A DNA stretch of 64,000 nt, taken from the NCBI GenBank assembly GCA_001414345.1, contig LLCB01000003.1, positions 1 through 64,000 of the forward strand, given 5' to 3'. Shown in pieces: positions 11,864 to 22,390 of this stretch (its first letter is position 1; each line of letters starts with the position of its first letter). The stretch is from Hymenoscyphus infarciens. Lineage: Eukaryota > Ascomycota > Leotiomycetes > Helotiales > Helotiaceae. The translations under genes were made by a program, and so were the position numbers. The notes below the pieces were generated by a model. The model saw nothing but the letters and a program-made list of their open reading frames with translations. It was not told where the DNA came from and ran no database searches.

Positions 11864-12377
11864 GGCTCTGTTTAGATTAGATTATTTAGAGAGGATTATT
11901 TAAAAGAATTAATAATAATCCAAATCTCTAAATATCTTTATAGATATTAATTCACTCTTATAGATATTAATTCACCTCTCTTAAGTATTATATATATAAA
12001 TTAAATAGATATAGCTCTTTTATATACTTAGAGCTCTTAAGACAGTTATACTAAGAGAGCGCTTTTTAGATTACGATTATAATAATAAAAGACTCTAGAG
12101 AAGAAGTAATTATAGATAGTCTCGCTCTTCTTCGTTATCTTACTCTATAGTAAGTAGTAGTAGTAGTAGTAGTAGTAGAGGTATAAGTATATAGAGTACT
12201 AAGAGTAGATAATCTAAATTCTACTTAAATTCAAGTAGATTTTATTTTAGTCAGAGATTAATTAAGATTATTAAATAATTCTTAAAATATACTAACGTGT
12301 TTATATTATAGCGATTATTTGCGATTATATTATAATCTACTAAATAATTCTTAAAATAATCTAATCTAAACAGAGCC
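11864..12377. mobile_element. PIF/Harbinger-type MITE, copy 1 (514 bp)
   Basis: Terminal inverted repeats of about 25 bp start GGCTCTGTTTAGATTAG and are mirrored at the right end (AATCTAAACAGAGCC). The element is flanked by the 3-bp direct repeat TTA (11861-11863 and 12378-12380), the TWA target typical of PIF/Harbinger and Tourist-like MITEs. It has no coding capacity. The interior is homologous along most of its length to the copy at 26662-27010 and includes an (AGT)n run at about 12150-12178. Compared with that copy many G and C positions read A and T, as RIP would leave. Confidence 0.85.
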
Positions 12378-13690
12378 TTAGTAGATAGAGACTCTCTATT
12401 ATAATATAAGTAGTTAACTTATCTTATATATTAATAATCGAAATATCGAGATTTAGCTATCTTTTAATCTTAGTTAAATACTTGCTCTTCTACTTCTTTA
12501 TAACGATTCTTCTACCTAGATTAGTTAAGAGATATTACCTAAGTAGATAATTCTTATTAGAGAGACGTTTTAAAGTACGTTATAGTAGCGCTATATTATA
12601 TAGAAAGTTTAGAGATTAAGAGAGCGCGATAAGTTTTTATAGATTAGTATATTAATCGCTTAATAGCTGTTTATAGCGACTATACTATAGTTGAATATAA
12701 TACTCTCTAATACTTCACTTACTAATCTTAAGCTACTTAACTTAATCTAATTATATAAGAACTTAGATTATCTAATAGTTAGTATTTACTATTTTTGAAA
12801 TTTAGTAAATTATATATAGTACTACTTTACGACTAAAGTATACTTCTTTCCTAGTCTAAATCCCAAAAAAACGTTAGTTAATACTAATAATATAAACAAA
12901 TAACATAGAAGTAGTATCAAAGTTAGGAAGTTTTTATTAGGTAATATTTCTGTCGTTCTAAATTAGAAAGGTGGCGGTTTATTCAATCACTAGTGACTAT
13001 ATGAAACCAAGGTATAGTTTTAATACTTCTTCATATAATCGATGAAGCCGTTTCCGCCTTATGTCTAGCTCTTCTCATCTTCAGCCTCATTTTCGAAAGG
13101 AAAGATATAGACCCTCGCGGTCATTTGGCAAAAAACAGGTTTATCTTAGCAAGGTCTCGCTATTTTGAATTTGATATCGTTACCTAACTTCCAATAGAGT
13201 ATGCCTTTTCAACCCACGCCCTACTTCACTCTAGCTAATAACGTTAACTCAATGGAAGTTGAAGCTGAGCTCCAACTTCTGTCGCTCTTTTAATTCACTT
13301 GTATGATCTAGGCACTTTGCACCTAGCTTTTCTATGTACTCTCGCTTAATCCTCTTCAACCAACTTCTTGCAACTCTCTTCCCAGAAATCTTCTATCGAG
13401 CGTGATCTATCTAATTCTCCACGCCTTTGGCGTCACATCCCGTTATCAAGCTTCACATTGTCTTTGCTTTTTCCTAATCAAAAGAAGAGGAGAACTTCTC
13501 TATTCTTCCCTATTTCTTGTTAGCCTCATCTTCGCAGCCAACCCTACTCAATTCCCAACCTCAATCTTCACCTTCTCACCCCTCAACCCCTCTACGACAT
13601 CACCTTTAAACAAGACACGACTTCAATTGACCCCAACCAGTCTTCCCTTCTGCATCCACACGAAACCCTCCCGCCGAAAACTAAACAAAC
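12378..13690. other. AT-rich tail, then DUF7918 gene promoter
   Basis: 12381-12900 is AT-rich and gene-free. From about 12950 composition normalises. 13300-13690 is C/T- and CA-rich and looks like a fungal promoter and 5' leader ahead of the first DUF7918 gene. An open frame at 13402-13728 lies in this leader and is not believed to be a gene. Confidence 0.5.
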
Positions 13691-14960
13691 ATGGCAATCT
13701 TAGAAGCCGAACTCGGAATCAGAGTTGAGATCCTCGTCGATGACGACCGCGCAGAGGAGTACCGAGACGACGAGCCAATTACGACAATACACGATGATCT
13801 CATGGTCATCTCTCACCAAAGGGCACACACGACCGCAAAATACATTGAAGCCGTTGACGACGAACCATTCTCTATCAAGTTGTCCGTCGGCCCACCCTAC
13901 ACCACAAAATGTGGTAATTACTTGCCTTGCTCCAAGCTCGCCTTTGAAATCTACCTCGACGGACATCATTTGTGGACCCAGCACTGTCCGAGGCCGGCAG
14001 TTAAGAAAAACGGTGGCAAGTGGGAGGCGACATTCAAGGGTCACAAAAAGGGTAAAGGCCGAGGATGCAAGGAACATAAGTTCAAATTTGCGAAACTAAA
14101 GATCGGTAAGCAACCATCATAGATTGTGTTAGAAAACAGCAACTCACGATTAATCAGGTAGTCCACAGGACGGGTATGACGAGATAGGACTTGGAGATCA
14201 AGTCGGAGCATTTGGCAAAATCGAAATCCGGGTCTTTCAAACAGACTACGGAAAGCAAGGCGGAGACATGCCTTCGGGCGAAGAGTTTTTGGGCAGGAAA
14301 CTTACCAGTATTTCGGAGAGGGATCTAAAAGGCAACTTTGATGCAAAAAGCCACAGAGCGATGTAAGCTCCTGTCCATTCATGTGCAATTTGTCATAGGT
14401 ACTAATCGTAAAGCAGACTTGATAAACCTGAAAAGCAGCCCAGGGGTGAGGTCTATAGAACGAATAAGTTCAACGAAGACTTCCCAGTTGCCATTTTCAT
14501 ATTCAAATACCGTTCTCTCGGTGGGTAGTAGTTTGAAATCAAAAGAGAAAGGGGCTGACTTGTTCTAGATTCCCTGAAGGAACTAGGCATCATTCGTCGA
14601 ACGCCATCACCAACACCACCCGAGGCATCGCTATTTATTTCAGAACGCGAAAACCGAGAAGTGGAAAAAGAGGTAATGAAAGTGGAGAAAGAGAACTTTG
14701 TGGTGTCAAGCTTGAGCATCGAGAAGCTAGAGGCAGAGTTGGCTCGCAGAAAGAGAGAAGCGGCCACTCCAAAGCCTAACAAGCAGATAGAAGACGATGA
14801 CGAAGATGATAGCCAAGAAAGCTTGCCACCAGCAAAGAAAGCGCGAACGGAAAACTCTGATGTAGCAGAGGAGGCAGGCGATAACGATGAAGATGACAGC
14901 CAAGAAACTTGCCGCCAGCAAGAAAAGCTAATGAAGACAATCCTGAGGTGGCAGAGGTAG
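13691..14960 (+). CDS. DUF7918 protein, paralogue A, frayed acidic tail
   Basis: Four exons, 13691-14105, 14158-14362, 14417-14520 and 14569-14960, joined by short GT-AG introns of 48-54 nt, give 371 residues. The N-terminus MAILEAELGIRVEI, the segment KIEIRVFQTDYGK and the block FIFKYRSLD match the second copy at 19414-20623. The family is common in ascomycetes and basidiomycetes; its biochemical role is unknown. The C-terminus has a helical charged stretch (EKEVMKVEKENF, then EKLEAELARRKREAA) and then acidic repeats of the type DDDEDDSQESLPPAKKAR. The second repeat unit has lost one base relative to the first (GAAAGCTTGCC against GAAACTTGCC near 14900). The frame therefore slips and ends early at 14960, while related codons continue in other frames to about 15039. 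Confidence 0.8.
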
Positions 14961-15687
14961 AGGGTGAAGGCGAAGATGATAGCTGCTGATGACGAGAATT
15001 CTGTAGTGGCAGAGGTGGAAGGCGATGATGATTACTAGGAAGGAGACAGTGATTCGTAGAAGAAAATACCATACACCCCGAGGGAGATCGGAATGGAAGT
15101 TGAAGGGAGGAATGGACCTCTAAAATTACCCGAGAAATATTCAACACAAATCCAAACACAATACCACCTTAAGCTAGATGAATACCTAGGCTTCTATGAA
15201 GAAATACAAACATTCTACCTGAAATCCCATATGAGATCTGATCAATGGACTGTGTGTTGGCGAGAAGTTTAAAGCAGCGCATCTTTCCCGTGGACAAACT
15301 GAAGAAATTGCAACTCACTTGACACGTCAATTGTAGCCCTAGGCCTTTCACCGAAATAAATTTTAGATCATGCTTTTCCTGGCATGATAGTTTCTTCATT
15401 AGTAGTAAAGTGGCCAATGGCCGGTTTTTCTCAGTTAAATATTGGGGGAGGTAGTTGTACGGGTACACTGGCTGACTGATACTTGAATAAAATAAGCATC
15501 TCGGGGTTCTAAGTAGGCAGAGAGTTAGGAGACTTACTTTAGTGGAAGCCGAACTTTGCAAACGTGTATCCAGGATTTCGTTCCGATGTGGCAAATGTAG
15601 ATGGAGCGAAGCAAAATAAAATAACAGTTTCATGTAATGCTTTCTCAAAATAAAGTACAACCCTTCCTTTCCATCCTTCCAAACTAT
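14961..15687. other. Intergenic; frame-shifted remains of the DUF7918 tail at its left end
   Basis: 14961-15039 still encodes acidic residues in shifted frames, ending with a GDDDY-type sequence and a stop. The remainder, between the converging DUF7918-A and SDH4 genes, holds only 3' flanks. A 163-codon minus-strand open frame at 15169-15660 resembles nothing known and is not called. Confidence 0.5.
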
Positions 15688-16384
15688 TTATGCTTTCCAG
15701 ATGCGCTTGATCGCCTCTGTGAGTCCCACATCATTCGTCTCAAACTCGTATAACCCAACACCAACAGCCACAGTAGCAAGTTTCAATCCCCAATCGAAAA
15801 GCTTCTTTGTCTTGGGTACCCGTCGTGCTGGGAGATAATCGGTAATGAGAGCGTCAAATCCAATATGCGAGTGAAGAAGAATAGTACCGCAGAGAACGGC
15901 GTCTGTAATTGGGTTTAATGATCCAGCCGCGAAGGGAGCGATTGTAAGAGGGACGAGTCCGGCGGACAGTAAGCGTTCGAAAGTCCAGTGATAGGAACCG
16001 TGAGATGGGTTCGATTCTGGGATTTTGGCGGCTTCGTTGGCTGGGAGCGAGTTAGTAGGCTGAAACATGGAATCGTGGACTTGAGGGTTGGCATACCAGT
16101 TCCGTCAATGCTCTCTGCAGCACATGTCAGTATCTGCTATCGTGAAGGAGTTCCAATTGATACTTACGAGGAAGAGGAGGGAGAATCGCTTTGCTTCCAC
16201 TGGCATGGAAAGCAGCAACTCGCATTGAGCTTGGTGCGACCTTCTTTGCACTCTTTGAGAGAATTGATGAAGCTGGCTTGGTTATGGCGGGGAAGGTCGA
16301 GGAGGGCTTCGTCGAGAAGGCCTTTTTGGTGGTAAGTTTAAGGCATGATTGCCGGAAGGCTGCCGGTCGCACAATTGAAGCCAT
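15688..16384 (-). CDS. SDH4: Succinate dehydrogenase membrane anchor subunit (CybS), mitochondrial
   Basis: Membrane-anchor subunit of complex II, binding heme b and ubiquinone in the inner mitochondrial membrane. Exons 16384-16168, 16114-16097 (only 18 nt) and 16040-15688 give 195 residues. The first about 60 residues are rich in S, K, R and A, as a mitochondrial targeting sequence is. The joined middle reads LPPLPQ-SIDGT-ANEAAKIPES, followed by HGSYHWTFERL and LLHSHIGFDALITDYLP. This last block carries the conserved histidines (about His135/His137) and the Asp-Tyr of the quinone/heme region. The protein ends EFETNDVGLTEAIKRIWKA as in other fungal SDHD proteins. It is the family targeted by SDHI fungicides. 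Divergently transcribed from MPP beta with 283 bp between start codons. Confidence 0.93.
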
Positions 16385-16667
16385 CGTGAAGTTCTGTACA
16401 GTGATCCTTCGTGGGTGGTGTTGTGAAGAGTTTCGCGGGCGAGAATGCTGGAGTTGTCGACCGGGAACTTGCCGAGGAAGTCGTTCCGAGATCTTGCGCG
16501 AGCCTGAGGCGGACGGGATTACTCAGGCTTTATCGGGAGGTTCCTGATTGGCTAGAGCATCATCAACCAAAATCTCCCAGGAAACGACCTTCAAACCCGG
16601 CTATCCACGACTTTCAATTCAAGACCTCCTCCACCCTTTTCCTTCACATTCCAATTCCACAGCTCTC
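16385..16667. promoter_or_regulatory. Shared divergent promoter of SDH4 and MPP beta
   Basis: The 283 bp between the two start codons must hold both promoters. Both products work in the mitochondrion, so shared control is plausible, though no specific site is identified. A poly-pyrimidine stretch precedes the MPP ATG (about 16620-16665). Confidence 0.5.
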
Positions 16668-18360
16668 ATGGCGTCCCGGCGGTTAGCACTCAACCTTTCA
16701 AAGGGACTGCGCACCCGCGCTGCCCGCGATGTCGTCTCGCCTCTGCGAAGGGGCTTCGCGACTCCTGTGGTGAAAAATGGCGTGAAGACAGAGACCACAA
16801 CACTCTCCAATGGCTTGACCGTAAGGCCACCATCGCATTGGCCCGCCTGGCATCTACTGACGGGAAACAGATTGCTTCAGAATACTCGCCTTGGGCCCAG
16901 ACGTCGACGGTGGGAGTATGGATTGATGCTGGATCCCGAGCAGAGACCGACCGAACGAATGGCACAGCTCACTTCCTCGAACATCTCGCCTTCAAGGTAC
17001 AACCCAATTGATTCGAACGGAGAGCTGGATGGGACTGACGATGCCTCTAGGGCACAACCAAGCGAACACAACACCAATTGGAGCTGGAAATCGAGAACAT
17101 GGGTGGACACTTGAATGCATACACATCTGTACGTTTGGAGAAGCGAGGAAGTAGGAGATTTGCTGATATCGCTCACAGCGTGAAAACACCGTATACTACG
17201 CCAAAGCCTTCAACGCCGATGTACCTGCGACCGTTGACATCCTTTCCGATATCCTCCAAAACTCGAAGCTCGAGCAAAGCGCTGTTGACCGAGAGCGGGA
17301 TGTGATCTTAAGAGAGTCAGAGGAGGTCAACAAGCAATTGGAGGAAGTTGTGTTCGACCACTTGCACGCCACTGCATTCCAAGGTCAACCATTAGGACGA
17401 ACAATTTTGGGACCAGAGGAGAACATTTCAACCATCCAAAGAGACGACTTGACCAACTACATCAAGACCAACTACACCGCAGACCGTATGGTTCTCGTTG
17501 GAGCAGGAGGAGTTCCCCATCAACAACTTGTTGAGCTCGCTGAGAAGCATTTCTCCGGTCTCCCAGCACAACCCCTCTCCAGCACCGCCGCCGCAGTTGC
17601 TGCTGCACAAAAGGCAAAGCCACAATTCATTGGCTCTGAAATTAGAGTCCGTGATGACAGCATTCCTACTGCAAACATCGCAATTGCCGTCGAGGGTGTC
17701 AGCTGGAAGGATGATGATTATTTCACTGCTCTTGTCACACAAGCAATTGTTGGAAACTGGGACAAGGCAATGGGCAATGCTCCCCACATGGGTAGCAAGC
17801 TCAGTGGTTTCGTTCACCAAAACAACTTGGCCAACAGCTTCATGAGCTTTTCAACAACTTATAGTGATACGGGGCACGTATTGCGCTCCCTATAAACTGA
17901 TCTATGCTAACAATTTATAGTCTCTGGGGTATTTACCTTGTTACCGACCAACTCACCCGTATCGATGATCTTGTTCATTTCACCCTCCGCGAGTGGTCCC
18001 GATTATGTTACAACGTCACTGAGGCCGAGGTTGAGCGTGCCAAGGCTCAATTGAAGGCATCTCTTCTTTTGTCTTTAGATGGTACCACAGCTGTTGCGGA
18101 GGATATTGGACGGCAAATTATCACAACCGGACGACGAATGGGACCAGAGGAGATTGAGAGAGTCGTGGGAGCCATTACAGAGAAGGATGTTATGAGCTTT
18201 GCTCAGCGAAAGATTTGGGATCAGGATATCGCTGTCAGTGCTGTTGGAAGCATTGAGGGTCTCCTTGATTACAACAGGTACGTTATCTTTTCCGGAATTG
18301 GGCCATTTCAAAAACTAACAACTTTATAGAATTAGAGGTGATATGTCGAGGAATGCATAA
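16668..18360 (+). CDS. MAS1: Mitochondrial processing peptidase beta subunit
   Basis: Catalytic subunit of the matrix peptidase that removes targeting presequences; it pairs with the alpha subunit. Six exons: 16668-16820, 16871-16996, 17051-17128, 17179-17873, 17921-18277 and 18330-18360, giving 479 residues. An Arg-rich presequence is followed by [13 protein letters not shown]. The inverted zinc motif HFLEH lies at residues 85-89 with LAFKGT after it; the distal acid is in [40 protein letters not shown] and [13 protein letters not shown] are further family blocks. The join that gives DTGLWG requires a GC-AG intron (17874-17920, donor GCACGT, branch GCTAAC); no GT donor keeps the frame. Very conserved housekeeping gene. 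It shares its upstream region with SDH4. Confidence 0.94.
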
Positions 18361-19413
18361 GCGTGGTTTGTGATTTGGGTGGGTTAGATTTGGGGGAGCT
18401 TGCTGCTCGATAGAGTGTATAATGCGACAGCGCAGCTTGTTGTGTAACATAGGTTCTGAGAAAATTCCCTTGACTTTTTGTAAATTTTGGCTTGTTCTTG
18501 ACCCGTGAATGTCTTATGGTTATGGCAGGACCGGTTCAATACTTAGGGGCCATAGCTAATCACGGGTAATTCTCAATCAACTCTCCTAGTGAATATATAT
18601 GATTTCTTTTAATAAAGTATACGCAGAATAAGCAGAAAGTGTTCAATTGGAAAGGGAGGCACGCTCGGTCCTGGTCCACTTTGAGAGGATCACCCTCTCG
18701 CTCTTTTTTTTTCCATGGTTGAAAAGGAACCACTAGGGGTGATTCCGGGGCAATTCTATTTGACCACAAAACTTGAAATCTTCGGCTTTCTGTAATTTTA
18801 ATTTCTCATTTGAGTCAGTATGAGCTTCTTCGGCGTGGATGGACAACTTGTAGTGTTTCATGTTAAAATACCCTGGTGTTGAACAATGTTCCTAGCGACG
18901 TACTAGTATAATGAGGAGCAAGACAATTCCTATTAGTACTCCTACACTTGGTATTGGCTGAAACTACTTGTTCTTTCTCGAAATTTCTAGACACTAAGAG
19001 ACTCGAAATCCCCTGGGAAATCTCTTTCGACTACTCTACAGCTTTTGTCACGTCCCGTCCCCCTGATCAATTGGTCACGTAATCTCGCGATTTCGCATCG
19101 CGACTTCCCCTTCTACCCTCCTTATTCTTCACGACAAACAGTCAATTGTCTCTTCGCCGGCTGTGTATACAACGCCAATTGACAATTCAAACAGAACATA
19201 ATTTCCGCTCGACGACTCTGAGGCGCAGAACTGTCATTGCACAAAGAGTTGGTTCTACAACCAAGCCAGAGGTATTTTCAGCTCCAACTGACATCAATTG
19301 AATTGCGCAAGCTGGCCATCTATTCCTAGAGATTCCCGTTCGAATAATCCGCGGAATTTGCACACGGAAGAACTCCCAGTCGCGGTATTCAAAGCGCAAA
19401 GAACACAAACAAT
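18361..19413. other. Intergenic
   Basis: 3' flank of MPP beta and promoter of DUF7918-B. Short open frames only. The last 300 bases are CA/CT-rich leader sequence. No gene is seen. Confidence 0.5.
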
Positions 19414-20061
19414 ATGGCTGTCCTCGAGGTTGTCCCGGGCTTGTCTGTTGTCATCAAGGTAGATGGCAAGACAGCCGTAGAATACGACGACGAAGATAAA
19501 GCAGATGACAATGCTGCGGAGCATAAGGCTGCTGTAACTGTTCACAAATTCATCGAGTCAATTTCGGACAAGGACTACGGCGTAGAGCTTGCTGTAGACC
19601 CGGTGTTCGACTTCGATTTCCCAACCCTCTCGTGCCAGCTTTTCATCGACGGGAAAATTGCGGATAGGCCAATCTTGCGCGCAACTGCTAACAAGGTTTT
19701 CAATGGCCACGTTCGAGAACGAAAGATAACGGGCACTTACGGCGCTCCAGACCAGAGTTCGGACATATCGACCACTATCAAGAAGTTCAGATTTGCAAAG
19801 ATAGGTTCGTTGTAAATTCCTAGAAACACCTTATTTCTGATGAGTCTAGATGTCAATGAAAAGAATATTCAGACGATCAAGGAAGACACCGAACGCATGA
19901 AAAACGTGGGAGAAATTGCCCTCCATGTTTTCCGAGCCTCCGAAACGAGACCATCTACCTGCAGGAGTAGAAATGACCCGTTGTCATTCAGCAAAAAGGT
20001 GGAAGTACATGAGAAGGCCTTGAAGGGCGATGCCAAATCCCATAGCACCTTGTTGGAACAC

Positions 20062-20102
<41 letters not shown>

Positions 20103-20623
20103 AGACCCCACAGACTTTTAACTCTTTACAGGTATGGTCCCGCAACAACTGCCAAAACTTTTACCTTCTGGACATCTGATTTCTTGGACGGCGCCGACAA
20201 TCCAATTGCGATCTTCAAATTCAAGTATCGATCAAGAGGTACGTAATACCTGTAATTTCGTCTCACTTTAATGCTAACTTGGAACAATAGAAGCGCTCAA
20301 ACAATTGCTAATTGTTGATCGAACACCCTCCCCCGAAGCAGAACCTTCGCCCGCCCCAAATCCAATGAATATCGAGGCACTAGATGATGAACAGAGGGAA
20401 CAGCTGGAGAAATTTATGAAGGAACTTACTGTATGTGAAAATATAAGCAACATGGTTTTTGTTTCTGTGCTAACCCTTATTTTTTTGATAGGGCGCCAAC
20501 CAACCAGTGAGGATCAAGCGTGAACGTAATCAAGACGGGAACAACGAAAACGCTCAGAAGAGGAGAAAATCAGGGAAGAAGGTCACTATTGATCTTACGG
20601 CTGATTCTGATGACGAGAACTAG
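19414..20623 (+). CDS. DUF7918 protein, paralogue B
   Basis: Five exons, 19414-19804, 19850-20051, 20132-20238, 20291-20430 and 20492-20623, give 323 residues. It has the same architecture as the gene at 13691-14960: MAVLEVVPGLSVVI start, central GEIALHVFRASE, then FKFKYRSR. This copy keeps an intact basic/acidic tail that ends KKVTIDLTADSDDEN. The second intron (20052-20131) contains a run of 36 consecutive C residues at 20063-20098. The splice across it joins HSTL to YGPATTAKTF. Function unknown. The two copies share the order of domains but are well diverged, so the duplication is not recent. Confidence 0.8.
20063..20098 (+). repeat. C36 homopolymer inside an intron
   Basis: Thirty-six uninterrupted C bases, preceded by ACACA and followed by TCCGAGACCCC. 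The run lies within the second intron of DUF7918 paralogue B, 11 nt after its donor. The reverse strand is a G36 run. Confidence 0.95.
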
Positions 20624-21120
20624 GTTACTGTTTTCCGTCGGAAATCTGGAAGGAGTCTGGGGTCATTGGGGATTTGCTACTTCTTGCTTTTGTTTTGGCT
20701 CATATATCACTGGAACGTGGGAATGAAGAAGGTGCACAACTTCTGGTGCTTGTCTTGTGCTTGTCTTGAGGTGATGTATATACATCATGCCCTCTTATAA
20801 ATGCTTCTTTCACAAGCAATGCATAAAATAACCTCAAAACCATGGTCGGTCACCCTTCTCTTGCCCTATCAGCTTAAATGCCCTATTCGCTCCTATAAAG
20901 AAGACTACTTCGCTTCTTCTCAGTCAGTAGCTTCTTTATAGATGCTGCACAGTCATTGGTCAACTGCCAAACTCCACCTCGAAGGTGGGGTAGTGGGGTA
21001 ACCTCAACTCGAGCTCACCTGGAGCTATTACGCCATCCTCATACGAACAAAGACCTAACAAACCCAAGAGCTCATTACCTCTTTTCTGTTTACTCTACAT
21101 GATAAGATCCCAAATTCAAA
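20624..21120. other. Intergenic
   Basis: 3' flank of DUF7918-B and promoter of the dioxygenase. Nothing else is recognised. Confidence 0.5.
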
Positions 21121-22390
21121 ATGTCCTTTGACGCGATACCGATTCTCGACCTCTCCTTAGCTAAAGACCCGGCCACCAAGCCGGAGTTTCTCACTCAGCT
21201 TCGACATGCGTTATTGGAAGTCGGATTTTTATATTTGAAGAATGTGGGCATCCCGGAGGAATTGACGGCGAAGGTCATTGAGGAGGGAGTTAAGTTTTTC
21301 GAATTGCCTATGGAGGAGAAGTCAGTTATTCCTCCTCCTTTGCGCTTATAACTGGGCCTATGCCGGGATATACTTCTTATCACTCTTTCCGCAAATCCCT
21401 AAATCCATCTAATGATGCTTCTCCAGACTCAAAATCGAAATGAAAAACGCCCCCTCATTCCTAGGCTACTCCCGTCTCGACGCCGAAATAACCGCGCAAA
21501 CAATCGACCACCGCGAACAAATCGACCTCTCAACTGACCACCAAGTCCGCACCCCAGATCAACCACTTTATCGAAACCTCTTTGCGCCCACGCAATGGCC
21601 CTCCGAATCCTACCTCCCGAATTTCAAAACCGTTTACTCGGATTACATCTCGCGAATGGGGAAAATAAGTGTTTACTTCACAACCCTGATAGCGGAAGCT
21701 ATTGGTTTGAAGCCGGATGCTTTTGATAAATATTTTGAGCGGGATCAACAGCATAAATTGAAGATTGTGAAATACCCTGATTTGAAGGAGTTAGGGTTAG
21801 AGGGAAAGGAGGGACAAGGAGTGGGACCACATAAGGATAGTATGTTCACCAGCTATCTTTTGCAGGTTACCAAGCATAAAGGGTTGCAAGCTCAGAATCT
21901 AAGGGGGGAATGGATTGATTGTCCGCCTATAGATGGGACGCTTGTCGTCGCGATCGGTCAAGGGATGGAGGCGTTGACACAGGGGGTTTGTATGAGTACT
22001 ACTCATCGTGTTCTCAGTCCTTCTCCGGGGACCGGGGCGAGATACTCGGTGCCCTTCTTTCAGGGGGTGAGTCTTGATGCGGAGTTTGAGGAATTGAATG
22101 ATCTTGAGGGGGGAGGTGGGGTGGGTAGGGTTCCGGAGGAGATTAGGGAGATGAGAAGAGAAGTTGTTAGCAGGAATGGGGGACGCCTCGATGATGTTGA
22201 GTTTACTTTCTCGGGTGGTAGGGGAGCGAAGACGCTTGGGGAGGCGACGTTGAAGAATAGGATTAAGAGTCATCCGGATGTGGGGGAGAGATGGTATCCG
22301 GATATTTTGAGGGAGATTAGGAGGGAGCAGGCGCAAGAGGCCGAGAGGAAGAGGGGTGCTGGTGTTGCAAACACGCTAGTCGAAGCATAA
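21121..22390 (+). CDS. 2-oxoglutarate/Fe(II) dioxygenase (isopenicillin N synthase-like)
   Basis: Two exons, 21121-21320 and 21427-22390 (intron of 106 nt), give 387 residues. The N-terminal DIOX_N part begins IPILDLSL and continues with HALLEVGFLYLKNVGIPEE. The core has the iron facial triad His202-x-Asp204 in GPHKDS, the distal His260 in THRVLSP and the 2OG-binding Arg272 in RYSVPFF. Such enzymes oxidise small molecules; in fungi they are often in secondary metabolism or detoxification. No biosynthetic neighbours point to a substrate. The C-terminal 80 residues (rich in G, R and E) extend past the catalytic core. The second half of the gene is unusually G-rich on the coding strand. Confidence 0.88.

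Noticed and set aside
15169..15660. 163-codon minus-strand frame
   Set aside because: No family signal; lies in the 3' space between converging genes.
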